From Arthrobacter sp. Soil782 (GTDB lineage: Bacteria > Actinomycetota > Actinomycetes > Actinomycetales > Micrococcaceae), in the NCBI RefSeq assembly GCF_001428435.1, contig NZ_LMSO01000008.1, positions 186,001 to 250,000 on the forward strand: 64,000 nt of DNA. Reading direction: 5' to 3'. The position numbers were made by a program, and so were the translations under genes. The stretch's first letter is position 1. Every line of letters starts with the position of its first letter. Positions 24,188 through 32,619 of the stretch are shown here, one piece after another. The notes beneath the pieces are model-generated. The model searched no databases. It was given only the letters and a program-made list of their open reading frames with translations, and was not told where the DNA came from.

Positions 24188-25216
24188 TCAGCTGCGAATG
24201 CCGGCCACAATGTCGCGGACGTGCGCGGCCCTGTCCGGTGCACCGGCGTCGTCGAAGCACTGTTCACTGGTTTCGAAGTGAGCGAAAGCCTCGAGCTCCT
24301 CCCCGCGGGCCGACAGCGCCTGGGCTAGCAGGAGGTTTGCTTCCCCCTCGGTCTGCCGGGAGAGCGCCGAACCCTCAGCGCAGATTGGCCGCAGGCGTTC
24401 GACTGCGGCGTTGAGTTGGCCCGTGAGGAAGAGCCAGTGAGCCCTGGTGAGGGAAAGCTGGAGCTGGTCCCGCTCGGTGCCGCCGACAATTGAGCTGGCG
24501 ATCTCCGCCCGCTCAATGCACTCAAGCGTTTCCGCATCGACGACGCCGGCTGCCAGGCGCCGGGAAGCGGATGCCCGGTTGAATCGAGCCCATAGGTCAA
24601 GATCATTGTTTGGCGTGAGCTGTTCCGCTGCGAGCCCGTGGAACCGGATGCCGTCGGCCACCTGGTGGCGCATGAATGCCACATTTCCAATGACCCAATA
24701 GGCCTTCCCCGCGGTCTGGGTGTGGATAGCCGGCGTGATGTGGGTTGAGAGGTCCAGACACGTGCTCCAGGCTTCATCCAACCGGTCACTTTCGGCAAGC
24801 GCAGCGATCAGAGCGTGATGGGCCTCTATTTGAAGCTCTGGGGAGTCCGCAATCGTTGATGCACTTTTCACCGCGGTTGTAGCGCTATCCACGGCCTCGT
24901 CGAGATGTCCCAGGCCCTGCTGGCATACAGCCGCGAGAGTATGGACGCGGGCCTTCAGTGCGTCCGATTCCAAGGTAAGAGGGCTGATTCCGAGCGTCTC
25001 CGCGAGCTGGAGCGACTCTTCCAGCGAGCCTTCCTCGCGCAAGCACTCGGCCTGAAGGAAGGTCATGTTCCACCAGGAATGATGATTCTCGGCGTGCGCC
25101 GTCAATTCGACCGCGGCCGCTGCAAGGATCCGCGCCGCCCGGTAATCGCGCTGGCTCCACGCTTCACGGGCACGCAGCTCGTACATCACGAGTTCGCCTG
25201 ACTGCTGTGCTGCCAC
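24188..25216 (-). CDS. Cytoplasmic TPR-type protein, candidate peptide receptor (module 2)
   Basis: GTG 25216 is chosen because AGGGGGA lies three bases upstream and because the N-terminus then aligns with the paralogue (VAAQQSGELVMYELRAREAW against MNQTQQPGEHVFLELRARDAW). The frame continues upstream, but there it would run antisense through the peptide 2 gene. The 342-residue product is all-helical with TPR-like hairpins (HSWWNMTFLQAECLREEGS, EAHHALIAALAESDRLDEAW, KAYWVIGNVAFMRHQ, EANLLLAQALSARGEELEA) and no DNA-binding or membrane segment. It is the second copy of a receptor-peptide pair, divergent from the peptide gene at 25434 across 217 bases. Confidence 0.85.
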   Translation of the reverse strand: MAAQQSGELVMYELRAREAWSQRDYRAARILAAAAVELTAHAENHHSWWNMTFLQAECLREEGSLEESLQLAETLGISPLTLESDALKARVHTLAAVCQQGLGHLDEAVDSATTAVKSASTIADSPELQIEAHHALIAALAESDRLDEAWSTCLDLSTHITPAIHTQTAGKAYWVIGNVAFMRHQVADGIRFHGLAAEQLTPNNDLDLWARFNRASASRRLAAGVVDAETLECIERAEIASSIVGGTERDQLQLSLTRAHWLFLTGQLNAAVERLRPICAEGSALSRQTEGEANLLLAQALSARGEELEAFAHFETSEQCFDDAGAPDRAAHVRDIVAGIRS

Positions 25217-25355
25217 ATTTCCCCCTTGTTCAAAGGCTGCGTCGGACAGGCAGGGTATTCCCGGCGCACTCGACGTGACTGTCCTTGAGTTTATGCGGAA
25301 AGTTCCGGTTGAGACAGAGTCGGGCAAAGCTAAAGAGATCGACTCATTGGGGGTG

Positions 25356-25382
25356 TTGCATATCACAGATGCTTCGTATACT
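25356..25382 (+). promoter_or_regulatory. Candidate promoter of peptide gene 2
   Basis: TTGCAT (25356-25361) and TATACT (25377-25382) stand 15 bases apart; the -10 sequence and following G match the promoter of peptide gene 1. The start codon is 51 bases downstream. Confidence 0.5.
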
Positions 25383-25433
25383 GAACTTGTCTGGTGTCGG
25401 TGACGCTGCACTCCTACCGTTAAGGAATCCGTT

Positions 25434-25577
25434 ATGAAACGACTCTCCGCAGTTCTCCTGCTTACAGCGGCCCTGGCAGTGGGAGGGGGGTCTGCGGCTG
25501 TAGCCAAGGACAGCGCGCCCACACAGAGGACGGGTGTTGTCACGTATGGCACGCTCATTGATGACTGGCCTCACTAA
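25434..25577 (+). CDS. Secreted small peptide precursor (candidate signalling peptide 2)
   Basis: This 47-codon gene is easy to miss. ATG 25434 is preceded by TAAGGAATCC, like the AAGGAAT before peptide 1. The signal peptide (MKRLSAVLLLTAALAVGGGS, cleavage AVA after residue 24) is nearly the same as that of peptide 1 (MKKVSATLLLTALLLVGGGT). The predicted mature part is 23 residues, KDSAPTQRTGVVTYG followed by TLIDDWPH. Its end contains D-W-P, matching the N-W-P-D core of peptide 1. There are no repeats; a C-terminal active peptide as in Phr precursors is the simplest reading. It is divergent from the TPR gene at 24188-25216. Confidence 0.8.
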   Translation: MKRLSAVLLLTAALAVGGGSAAVAKDSAPTQRTGVVTYGTLIDDWPH

Positions 25578-25601
25578 TCACCGCTGAAGTTTGACACTGG
25601 G

Positions 25602-25633
25602 ACCGTTCAGGGGGCCAATGTTCTTTGAACGGT
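25602..25633 (+). terminator. Weak hairpin after peptide gene 2
   Basis: ACCGTTCA and TGAACGGT pair perfectly around a 16-base loop, followed by TTCTAG. It is a possible terminator 24 bases after the peptide stop, weaker than that of module 1. Confidence 0.4.
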
Positions 25634-25673
25634 TTCTAGCGTTTACTGACCAGGTCTGTACTAGCCTGTGTTT

Positions 25674-26447
25674 ATGCGTATCGCCCGATTTGTGCTCAAT
25701 GATGATCCAGCGTTCGGCCTTGTTGAGGGCCTCGTTGGCGAAGAAGAGGTAGCCGTCATCAGCGGCGACCCGTTCTACGGAGGGGTGCAGCCGACGGGCG
25801 TTCGCCACAAACTGGAGGATGTCCGGCTGCTGGCGCCGGTGATTCCGCGCAGTAAGGTCATCGGTATCGGCCGCAACTATGCTGACCATGCCGCCGAGCT
25901 GGGGAACGAGGTGCCGCCGGCGCCGCTGATGTTCCTCAAGCCCAATACATCGGTTGTGGGTCCCGGAGATCCTGTCGTGCTTCCATCCTTCTCTGACGAG
26001 ATTTCCTACGAGTCCGAACTCGCCGTCATCATCGGCCGGATCTGCAAGGACGTGCCCATAGAGCGGGTGGATGACGTCGTGTTCGGGTATACCTGCGCCA
26101 ATGACCTCACGGCCCGGGATATCCAGAAGACTGACAACCAGTGGGCCCGGGCGAAGGGGTTTGACACTTCCTGCCCGATCGGGCCTTGGATCGAAACGGA
26201 GCTTGATACCGAGAACCTTGCCGTCCGCGGATGGCTCGACGGAGAACTGATGCAGGACGGCACCACCAGCCAGATGATCTGGGGTGTGAAAGAGCTGGTT
26301 TCCTACGTCTCCCAGGCCTTCACTCTCCTGCCCGGCGACATCATTCTTACCGGAACCCCTGCCGGTGTGGGCCTGATCAACGAGGGGCAGAGGTTTGACG
26401 TGGAGATCGAGGGGATCGGCAGGCTGTCCAACCCGGTGCGCCGCTGA
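25674..26447 (+). CDS. Fumarylacetoacetate hydrolase family protein
   Basis: The 257-residue product starts at ATG 25674 (MRIARF); a GTG two codons upstream is possible. The family core is clear: IGIGRNYADHAAELG, FLKPNTSVVGPGDPV, the metal ligands in YESELAVIIGR, VFGYTCANDLTARDIQ, WARAKGFDTSCPIGPWI and LLPGDIILTGTPAGVG. These enzymes hydrolyse, decarboxylate or isomerise beta-diketo acids in aromatic catabolism or pyruvate metabolism (oxaloacetate decarboxylase/acylpyruvase relatives). The substrate cannot be decided from sequence. It precedes gltX by 47 bases and may be co-transcribed. Confidence 0.93.
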   Translation: MRIARFVLNDDPAFGLVEGLVGEEEVAVISGDPFYGGVQPTGVRHKLEDVRLLAPVIPRSKVIGIGRNYADHAAELGNEVPPAPLMFLKPNTSVVGPGDPVVLPSFSDEISYESELAVIIGRICKDVPIERVDDVVFGYTCANDLTARDIQKTDNQWARAKGFDTSCPIGPWIETELDTENLAVRGWLDGELMQDGTTSQMIWGVKELVSYVSQAFTLLPGDIILTGTPAGVGLINEGQRFDVEIEGIGRLSNPVRR

Positions 26448-26494
26448 CAGGACTGCCCCGTGGCCAACAGGCAGGACAGTAGACTGAGCCCATC

Positions 26495-27994
26495 ATGACT
26501 ACTGCTGATCTCCCCACTGTCACGCCCGAAACTCCCGTACGGGTTCGCTTCTGCCCATCGCCTACCGGAGTCCCGCATGTCGGTTTGATCCGGACCGCCC
26601 TGTTCAACTGGGCATATGCGAGACATACCGGCGGAAAGATGATCTTCCGCATCGAGGACACGGACGCCGCGCGTGACAGCGAAGAGAGCTACGAGCAGCT
26701 CCTCGATGCGCTGAAGTGGCTGGGGATCGACTGGGATGAGGGCGTGGAGGTCGGAGGACCGCACGCTCCCTACCGCCAGTCGCAGCGAAGCGGGATCTAC
26801 CAGGATGTCATCTCGCGGCTCGTCGCTGCCGGGCATCTGTACAAGTCCTATTCCACACCGGACGAGGTCGAGGAGCGGCACAGGTCCGCCGGCCGGGATG
26901 TGAAGCTAGGGTACGACAATTTTGACCGCAATCTTTCAGCCGATCAGAAGGCGTCCTACGAAGCGGAAGGTCGTCCTGCCGTTCTGCGTTTACGCATGCC
27001 GGACGAGGACATCACCTTCACCGACCTTGTGCGCGGAGACATCACGTTCGCAGCCGGGAGCGTGCCGGACTTTGCAGTAGTGCGGGCAAACGGCGCACCT
27101 CTCTATACGCTGGTGAACCCGGTCGATGACGCGCTGATGGGCATTACCCATGTGCTGCGCGGTGAGGACCTCCTTTCCTCGACGCCCCGCCAGGTTGCGC
27201 TGTACCGGGCCCTCATCGATATCGGCGTGGCCCGGTATATGCCGCTCTTCGGTCACCTGCCCTATGTCATGGGCCAGGGCAACAAAAAGCTGTCCAAGCG
27301 TGACCCCGAGTCGAACCTCTTCCTGCACCGGGAGCGCGGGTTCATCCGGGAAGGACTCCTTAACTACCTCTCATTGCTCGGCTGGTCCCTTAGCGCTGAC
27401 GAGGATATCTTCACCGTGGACCAACTCGTTGAGAAGTTCGACATCCATGATGTCCTCGCCAACCCGGCACGCTTTGATGTCAAGAAGGCCGAAGCCATCA
27501 ACGGTTCACACGTGCGTCTGCTGGACCCTGAGGACTTCCGAATGCGGCTGGTTCCATACCTGCAGTCGGCAGGTCTGGTCGGTCAGACTCTCAGCCCCGG
27601 CGAGCTGTCCATTCTCACTGAGGCAGCGCCGCTCATCCAGGAAAGGATCACCCTTTTGGGGGAGGCACCTGAGATGCTCGGCTTCCTGTTCCATCCGGAC
27701 GGCGAGGTGGAGGTTGCTGCCGATGCCCGCAAAGGCCTGCCCGCCAACTACGAAGAGGTTCTCGATGCCGCGCTCGGAGCGCTCGAACCCATCGGGGACT
27801 GGACCGCTGACTCCATCCAGGCGGCTCTGCGCGCTGCCCTCGTCGACGAGCTTGGGCTCAAACCCAGGCTCGCCTTCGGGCCGGTGCGGACTGCGGTGTC
27901 GGGACGCAAAATCTCACCGCCGCTGTTCGAATCCATGGTGATTCTCGGCAAGGAATCGTCGCTCGCCCGAATAAGGACTCTGCGTGGTCAGTGA
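26495..27994 (+). CDS. gltX: Glutamyl-tRNA synthetase
   Basis: The 499-residue class I synthetase shows the HIGH-equivalent [47 protein letters not shown] and the KMSKS-equivalent [11 protein letters not shown]. In actinobacteria without GlnRS this enzyme also mischarges tRNA-Gln with glutamate, which GatCAB then amidates; that pathway is family knowledge and not visible here. Substrate tRNA genes for Gln and Glu lie about 0.8-1.1 kb downstream. The stop overlaps the start of the HAD gene by 11 bases. Confidence 0.97.
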   Translation: MTTADLPTVTPETPVRVRFCPSPTGVPHVGLIRTALFNWAYARHTGGKMIFRIEDTDAARDSEESYEQLLDALKWLGIDWDEGVEVGGPHAPYRQSQRSGIYQDVISRLVAAGHLYKSYSTPDEVEERHRSAGRDVKLGYDNFDRNLSADQKASYEAEGRPAVLRLRMPDEDITFTDLVRGDITFAAGSVPDFAVVRANGAPLYTLVNPVDDALMGITHVLRGEDLLSSTPRQVALYRALIDIGVARYMPLFGHLPYVMGQGNKKLSKRDPESNLFLHRERGFIREGLLNYLSLLGWSLSADEDIFTVDQLVEKFDIHDVLANPARFDVKKAEAINGSHVRLLDPEDFRMRLVPYLQSAGLVGQTLSPGELSILTEAAPLIQERITLLGEAPEMLGFLFHPDGEVEVAADARKGLPANYEEVLDAALGALEPIGDWTADSIQAALRAALVDELGLKPRLAFGPVRTAVSGRKISPPLFESMVILGKESSLARIRTLRGQ

Positions 27995-28712
27995 GCTAAC
28001 CGCGCATTCCGTTCAGGGCGTCCTCTTCGATATCGATGACACCCTGGTGGACCTTGAGACTGCGATGGGGCGCACGCTGCACCACATCGGGGCTGAAACT
28101 CTGGCGCATCTCACCGAGGCCGAGTGGGCGGAATACAAGTCGTTGTACACCCGGGATCCGCACGGCTACTACGACCAGTTCCTGGCCGGAGAACTGAGCT
28201 TCACGGAGCAACGGATCCACCGCGCTCGGCACGCCCAGGCCGAGTTCCTCAGTGAACCGCTTGAAGGCGCTTCAGCGGCACGGTGGAACAAAGCATACGA
28301 GGCAACACTGCCGCTCCACTTCGAACCGTATGAGGACGTCGTTCCCGTCCTCGATGAGCTGGACCGGCTGGGAATCCCGTACGGTGCGGTCAGTAACAAC
28401 GTTCACGATTACCAGCGTGCAAAGCTGGACAAAGCTGGCTTGCATCGGGTCGCCGCGCTCGTCGGAATCGACGCCGTCGGGGTCGCAAAGCCCAATGCAG
28501 CGATCTATCTCGAGGGTGCGCGGCTGCTCGGAACCGATCCTGCAAACACCCTTTATGTTGGGGACAACCCTGTTGTCGATGCACAGGGAGCGGATGCGGC
28601 GGGGCTCATCGGGATCTGGCTGGACCGTCGCAGTCGGCAAGACGAGGGCTTCAGCGGCCACCGGATCACCAGCCTGACCGACGTTTTGCGCATCGTGCAG
28701 GAGATCCGGTAA
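27984..28712 (+). CDS. HAD-superfamily hydrolase (subfamily IA)
   Basis: The GTG start at 27984 overlaps the gltX stop, implying translational coupling. The 242-residue product shows the HAD motifs: [13 protein letters not shown] (nucleophile and acid/base aspartates); II, VSNN; III, the lysine in [14 protein letters not shown]; and [19 protein letters not shown] helical cap lies between I and II. It is a phosphatase of unknown substrate; such genes commonly follow gltX in Arthrobacter relatives. Confidence 0.92.
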   Translation: MVSELTAHSVQGVLFDIDDTLVDLETAMGRTLHHIGAETLAHLTEAEWAEYKSLYTRDPHGYYDQFLAGELSFTEQRIHRARHAQAEFLSEPLEGASAARWNKAYEATLPLHFEPYEDVVPVLDELDRLGIPYGAVSNNVHDYQRAKLDKAGLHRVAALVGIDAVGVAKPNAAIYLEGARLLGTDPANTLYVGDNPVVDAQGADAAGLIGIWLDRRSRQDEGFSGHRITSLTDVLRIVQEIR

Positions 28713-28779
28713 AGTTGTTTCTCGGCGCGGAGGGGTTGACCTGCTGCGAAGCAGGGTAAGCATCACCCGAAAGTGCCAT

Positions 28780-28851
28780 TGGGGTATGGTGTAATTGGCA
28801 ACACACTGGTTTCTGGTACCAACATTCTAGGTTCGAGTCCTGGTACCCCAG
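28780..28851 (+). tRNA. tRNA-Gln (anticodon CTG)
   Basis: A 72-base cloverleaf reads acceptor TGGGGTA/TACCCCA, D-arm GTGT/ACAC, anticodon loop TTCTGGT with anticodon CTG, T-arm CTAGG/CCTGG with loop TTCGAGT, and discriminator G. One C-A mismatch closes the top of the anticodon stem. No CCA is encoded. The 67 bases before it contain nothing else recognised. Confidence 0.93.
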
Positions 28852-28981
28852 CGCTGTAAAAGCACAAATTGAGCGGGCAGATGCCTCGGCGGAACGGTCT
28901 GCTTCAATTTGGTTTCACAGCATCGGATGTGAAAGAATCATCTAGCTCGTTTGGCGGGAGACCGGCAAACAACTCAGTACT

Positions 28982-29054
28982 GGCCCCATCGTATAGCGGC
29001 CTAGTACGCTGCCCTCTCACGGCGGTAACGCGGGTTCGAATCCCGCTGGGGTCA
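28982..29054 (+). tRNA. tRNA-Glu (anticodon CTC)
   Basis: A 73-base cloverleaf reads acceptor GGCCCCA/TGGGGTC (one G-T pair), D-arm GTAT/GTAC, anticodon loop CTCTCAC with anticodon CTC, T-arm GCGGG/CCCGC with loop TTCGAAT, and discriminator A. A short GCCTCAACC-ATTCC-GGTTGAGGC hairpin follows at about 29066-29088 and probably terminates the tRNA transcript. Confidence 0.93.
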
Positions 29055-29065
29055 CATAAGGGTTC

Positions 29066-29088
29066 CGCCTCAACCATTCCGGTTGAGG
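29066..29088 (+). terminator. Terminator hairpin after tRNA-Glu
   Basis: GCCTCAACC and GGTTGAGGC are perfect nine-base complements around a five-base loop, 12 bases after the tRNA end. The following bases (GGATTCCCATTT) contain a short T-run. Confidence 0.7.
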
Positions 29089-29157
29089 CGGATTCCCATT
29101 TAAGCGGCCGATTCCTCAAATCCCGGACAACACGTGCAGAACTGGCATGATGGGACC

Positions 29158-30963
29158 ATGAATGCCTCGCTGCCGGACGCTGATGCTGCGGGGCTTGCCG
29201 ATCTGCTGGGCAGTGTCCGCGAAACGCTCAGCCGTCTCACCTTCCCCCTGGACACTCCCGGGGCTACTGCCGCCAAGCTTCAAACGCGCACCGCGGCCGA
29301 GCAGCTCGACGACTACATCCTGCCCCGCATCAAGAGCCTGGACGCACCGCTCCTGGCGGTCGTGGGCGGCTCCACCGGAGCGGGCAAATCAACACTGGTG
29401 AACGCTCTCGTGGGACATCCGGTGACCCGCTCCGGACCGATCAGGCCAACTACCCGCCAACCGATCCTGCTGCATCACCCGGCGGAAGGGCACTGGTTCG
29501 CCGATGACCGCGTGCTGCCCTCGCTCACCAGACAGCGCGCCGTCGTCGTCACTGAGGAAGCGGAAACCGTGCCGGCGTCCCAGATCCCTTCAACGCACGA
29601 CGCCGGCAGCGCGGCCCAACTGCTGCTGCAACCGGACACGATGATCCCCCTCGGGCTTGCCCTGCTGGATGCACCGGATATCGATTCCATCGCAGACGAA
29701 AACCGCCGCCTCGCCTCACAGCTGTTGGCGGCGGCTGATCTGTGGCTGTTCGTCACTACAGCGAACCGCTATGCCGACGCCGTCCCCTGGAAGCTGCTGA
29801 GGGAAGCGGCGCAGCGTGACATTCTGCTCGCCATTGTTCTTGACCGGGTTCCGCACGGCGTGGAGGAGGAGGTGCGCGCTGATCTGCACACTCTGCTAGC
29901 CGCCGAGCAGCTGGGGCATGCTCCTATCTTCGTGGTTCCCGAAGAACAGCTTGACCCGCTCGGCATGCTCCCGCCGGAGAGCGTGGAGCCGCTGCAGCGC
30001 TGGCTGCGTGCTATTTCGGCTGACGCGGAGGGTCGGCGGGAAATTGCCCGGCGCACTTTGGAGGGTGCGCTGAGGGCGCTCGGGCACCGTGTGGAGAACG
30101 TTGCCGATGCCGTCGACGATCAGGCGGAAACCGCTGCGCGGCTCGGGGAAGCGGCGCGTGAGTCATACGCCGCAGCGCTCGACGCCGTCCTTGAGTCGAC
30201 CAAGGACGGCACCCTGCTTCGCGGTGAGGTGCTTGCCCGGTGGCAGGACTTCGTCGGTACCGGAGAGTTCATGCGCGGTCTGGAATCCACGGTTGGGCGC
30301 GTCCGGGACCGGATCGGCGGATTCCTTACCGGCAAACCCCCGCGTGCGGTAACCGTCGAGGATGCAATTGAAAGCGGACTGCAGACCGTGATCGTCGAGG
30401 AAGCGGCGAAGGCTGCCGACCGCACCCAGCGGCAATGGCGAGCCGAACCCGCAGGGCGCGGGCTGCTGGATCCTGGAACCCCCGTTATGTCACCTGATTT
30501 CACCGACACCGTCGCCCGCGAAATCCGTGCGTGGCAGAAAGATCTGTTGGACCTGGTGCGTTCCGAGGGTGCAGATAAGCGTTTCGCCGCCAGGATGCTC
30601 TCCTTCGGGGTCAACGGTGTTGCAGTGGCGCTCATGATCGTTGTATTCGCATCCACTGCCGGCCTCACGGGAGGTGAGGTCCTCATTGCAGGCGGCTCCG
30701 CCGTCGTCGGGCAGAAGCTGCTGGAGGCCATCTTCGGCGAAGAAGCGGTACGGCGGCTTACACGGACGGCGCGCATGCAGCTGCAGCAACGATGCGAGAA
30801 GCTGCTCGCAGAAGAGCGGAAGCGCTTCACCGACACGCTGCACGTACTGGCTGGGGAACCAACTTCGCAGGACCTCCGCGCACTGGCTGTGAATCTGACG
30901 CAGCGGCGCTCAGTGGCTGAGGATCTGCGGAACGACGGCGCCCTGCCGGAGGGTGGGCAGTGA
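29158..30963 (+). CDS. Membrane dynamin-like GTPase, first of a pair
   Basis: ATG 29158 (MNASLPDAD) gives 601 residues; an earlier in-frame ATG at 29134 would add eight. The GTPase domain shows P-loop GGSTGAGKSTLVN, switch PIRPTTRQP, and G3 LLDAPDIDSI. A long helical stalk-like region follows with two close hydrophobic helices (GVNGVAVALMIVVFAST, GEVLIAGGSAVVGQKLLEAIFG) and a basic coiled-coil tail. This matches bacterial dynamin-like proteins of the actinobacterial paired type (DynA/B- or IniA/IniC-like) that remodel membranes or support septation. The stop overlaps the next GTPase start (GTGA), so the two proteins are probably made together and may form a hetero-oligomer. Confidence 0.87.
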   Translation: MNASLPDADAAGLADLLGSVRETLSRLTFPLDTPGATAAKLQTRTAAEQLDDYILPRIKSLDAPLLAVVGGSTGAGKSTLVNALVGHPVTRSGPIRPTTRQPILLHHPAEGHWFADDRVLPSLTRQRAVVVTEEAETVPASQIPSTHDAGSAAQLLLQPDTMIPLGLALLDAPDIDSIADENRRLASQLLAAADLWLFVTTANRYADAVPWKLLREAAQRDILLAIVLDRVPHGVEEEVRADLHTLLAAEQLGHAPIFVVPEEQLDPLGMLPPESVEPLQRWLRAISADAEGRREIARRTLEGALRALGHRVENVADAVDDQAETAARLGEAARESYAAALDAVLESTKDGTLLRGEVLARWQDFVGTGEFMRGLESTVGRVRDRIGGFLTGKPPRAVTVEDAIESGLQTVIVEEAAKAADRTQRQWRAEPAGRGLLDPGTPVMSPDFTDTVAREIRAWQKDLLDLVRSEGADKRFAARMLSFGVNGVAVALMIVVFASTAGLTGGEVLIAGGSAVVGQKLLEAIFGEEAVRRLTRTARMQLQQRCEKLLAEERKRFTDTLHVLAGEPTSQDLRALAVNLTQRRSVAEDLRNDGALPEGGQ

Positions 30964-32618
30964 GCCGGCACCGCGGAGAGGGATCATCCTCGCGACTGCA
31001 GGTTCGCCTCGAGTCGCTCAACGCAGCCCGGGAGCTGGCTGAGGGGCGGGTTGATGCGGATCAGCTCGGCGCCGTCTACGGGGTGTTGGACCGGGCGAGC
31101 TCGCGCAGGTCCCTGTCCTCAGCACACACTGTGGTGGGTATTTTCGGACCGACAGGCAGCGGCAAGTCTTCGCTGCTGAACGCGCTCACCGGAACTGATC
31201 TGGCGCGGGTTGCCGCACGCCGCCCAACGACCGCCGAACCTCTTGCAGTGATCTGGAACGAGGATGGAAGCGAGGATCTGCTCGACTGGCTGCAGGTGCC
31301 CAACCGCCACGTCATGCCGGACGGCGCGCAACTGCTCGCGGTTTCCGGCGACCGCAGACGTGGCAGCAGCGACGGCGGCGTTGACGGCGGGTTGATCCTG
31401 CTCGACCTGCCGGACTTCGATTCGACGGAGCTAGGGCACCGCGTGATTGTGGAGCGTCTTGCAGCGCAGGTGGATGTCCTGCTGTGGATCACCGATCCGC
31501 AGAAATACGCGGACGCCGCCCTGCACCGGGAGTTTCTGGAACCGCTGGCAACCCACGAGTCCGTCATCCTGGTTGCGTTGAATCAGTCTGACAGGCTCTC
31601 GGAATCCGACCTCACGCAGGTAACCGGATCGCTGAAACAGATTCTGGCCGCTGAAGGCCATGGCTCCGCCGTAGTCCACACAGTCTCCGCACTCACCGGA
31701 ACAGGCTTGGGTGGTCTCGCCGAAGAGATCAGAACCATCGTGCGCCGGAAGGAGGCCGCGACCGGTCGGTTGTCAGCGGACGTCGACGTCGCCGTTGAAT
31801 CGCTGCAGAAGTTCAGCGGCCCAGAACTTCCGCCGCCGTCGAAAGCGGCGCGTGCTGCGCTCTCGGACCGCCTCGCGGCGGCCACAGGTGCTGATGCGGT
31901 GATCGACGCCGTCGTCCGTTCCTACCGCCGGGACGCCCACGCTGTCACGGGGTGGCCGGTAACGCGCTGGCTCGGCAGACTCCGCTCGGATCCGCTGCGG
32001 CGACTCAACCTCCGGCGTGGTGACGTGCAGGACTTCGTCGGCCGGACGTCCCTCCCGGAACCCGGCCCGGCGCAGCGGGCGTCCGTTGACCAGGCGTTGA
32101 GAACGTTCGGCGACGAGCTCTCAGCCGGCGCGGTGGAACCGTGGCGGACAGCCATTCGCGACGCAGCGAAGAGCTCTGAACCGGAGCTTCTGGAGCATCT
32201 GGATGAGGCTGTTGCCCGCACTGATTTCGCCTCCGGTTCACGGGCCTGGTGGTGGCCGGTGGCCGGGGTGCTGCAATGGCTCTTCCTGGCCGCGATGGTG
32301 GTGGGAGTCGGTTGGCTGGCGCTGCTGGCAGCGCTGGCATTCCTGCAGTTTCCTGTTCCGGAATCACCGACCGTAGAGGGGATTCCCGTTCCGACGCTGC
32401 TGGCCGTAGGGGGAGTGGCAGCAGGCATAGCGATCGGCATTCTGTGTGCCGGGCTCGCTCGCCTCGGAGCCCGGAGGCGGGGAAAGCGCGTACGACGGCG
32501 GCTGGTCGCCTCGATCAGCGAGACCACAGAGACGGTGGCGGTTGGGCCGGCGGCGGCGGAGATCGAACGCTACAACGGCTTCGTCCGCGCTGTGGCTGCA
32601 GCGGGTTCACGACGGTAA
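30960..32618 (+). CDS. Membrane dynamin-like/Era-like GTPase, second of a pair
   Basis: GTG 30960 overlaps the preceding stop in the sequence GTGA. The 552-residue protein has P-loop GIFGPTGSGKSSLLN, switch ARRPTTAEP, G3 LLDLPDFDS and G4 VALNQSDRL. Two strong transmembrane segments lie near the C-terminus (GVLQWLFLAAMVVGVGWLALL and TLLAVGGVAAGIAIGILCAGL), followed by a very basic stretch (RRRGKRVRRRL). It looks like the partner of the preceding GTPase. Its stop lies one base before the convergent DUF1697 stop. Confidence 0.87.
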   Translation: MSRHRGEGSSSRLQVRLESLNAARELAEGRVDADQLGAVYGVLDRASSRRSLSSAHTVVGIFGPTGSGKSSLLNALTGTDLARVAARRPTTAEPLAVIWNEDGSEDLLDWLQVPNRHVMPDGAQLLAVSGDRRRGSSDGGVDGGLILLDLPDFDSTELGHRVIVERLAAQVDVLLWITDPQKYADAALHREFLEPLATHESVILVALNQSDRLSESDLTQVTGSLKQILAAEGHGSAVVHTVSALTGTGLGGLAEEIRTIVRRKEAATGRLSADVDVAVESLQKFSGPELPPPSKAARAALSDRLAAATGADAVIDAVVRSYRRDAHAVTGWPVTRWLGRLRSDPLRRLNLRRGDVQDFVGRTSLPEPGPAQRASVDQALRTFGDELSAGAVEPWRTAIRDAAKSSEPELLEHLDEAVARTDFASGSRAWWWPVAGVLQWLFLAAMVVGVGWLALLAALAFLQFPVPESPTVEGIPVPTLLAVGGVAAGIAIGILCAGLARLGARRRGKRVRRRLVASISETTETVAVGPAAAEIERYNGFVRAVAAAGSRR

Positions 32619-32619
32619 G

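Noticed and set aside
25217-25558. N-terminal extension of the second TPR protein
   Set aside because: It would run antisense through the peptide 2 gene and has no counterpart in the paralogue; the GTG at 25216 has a good ribosome site.
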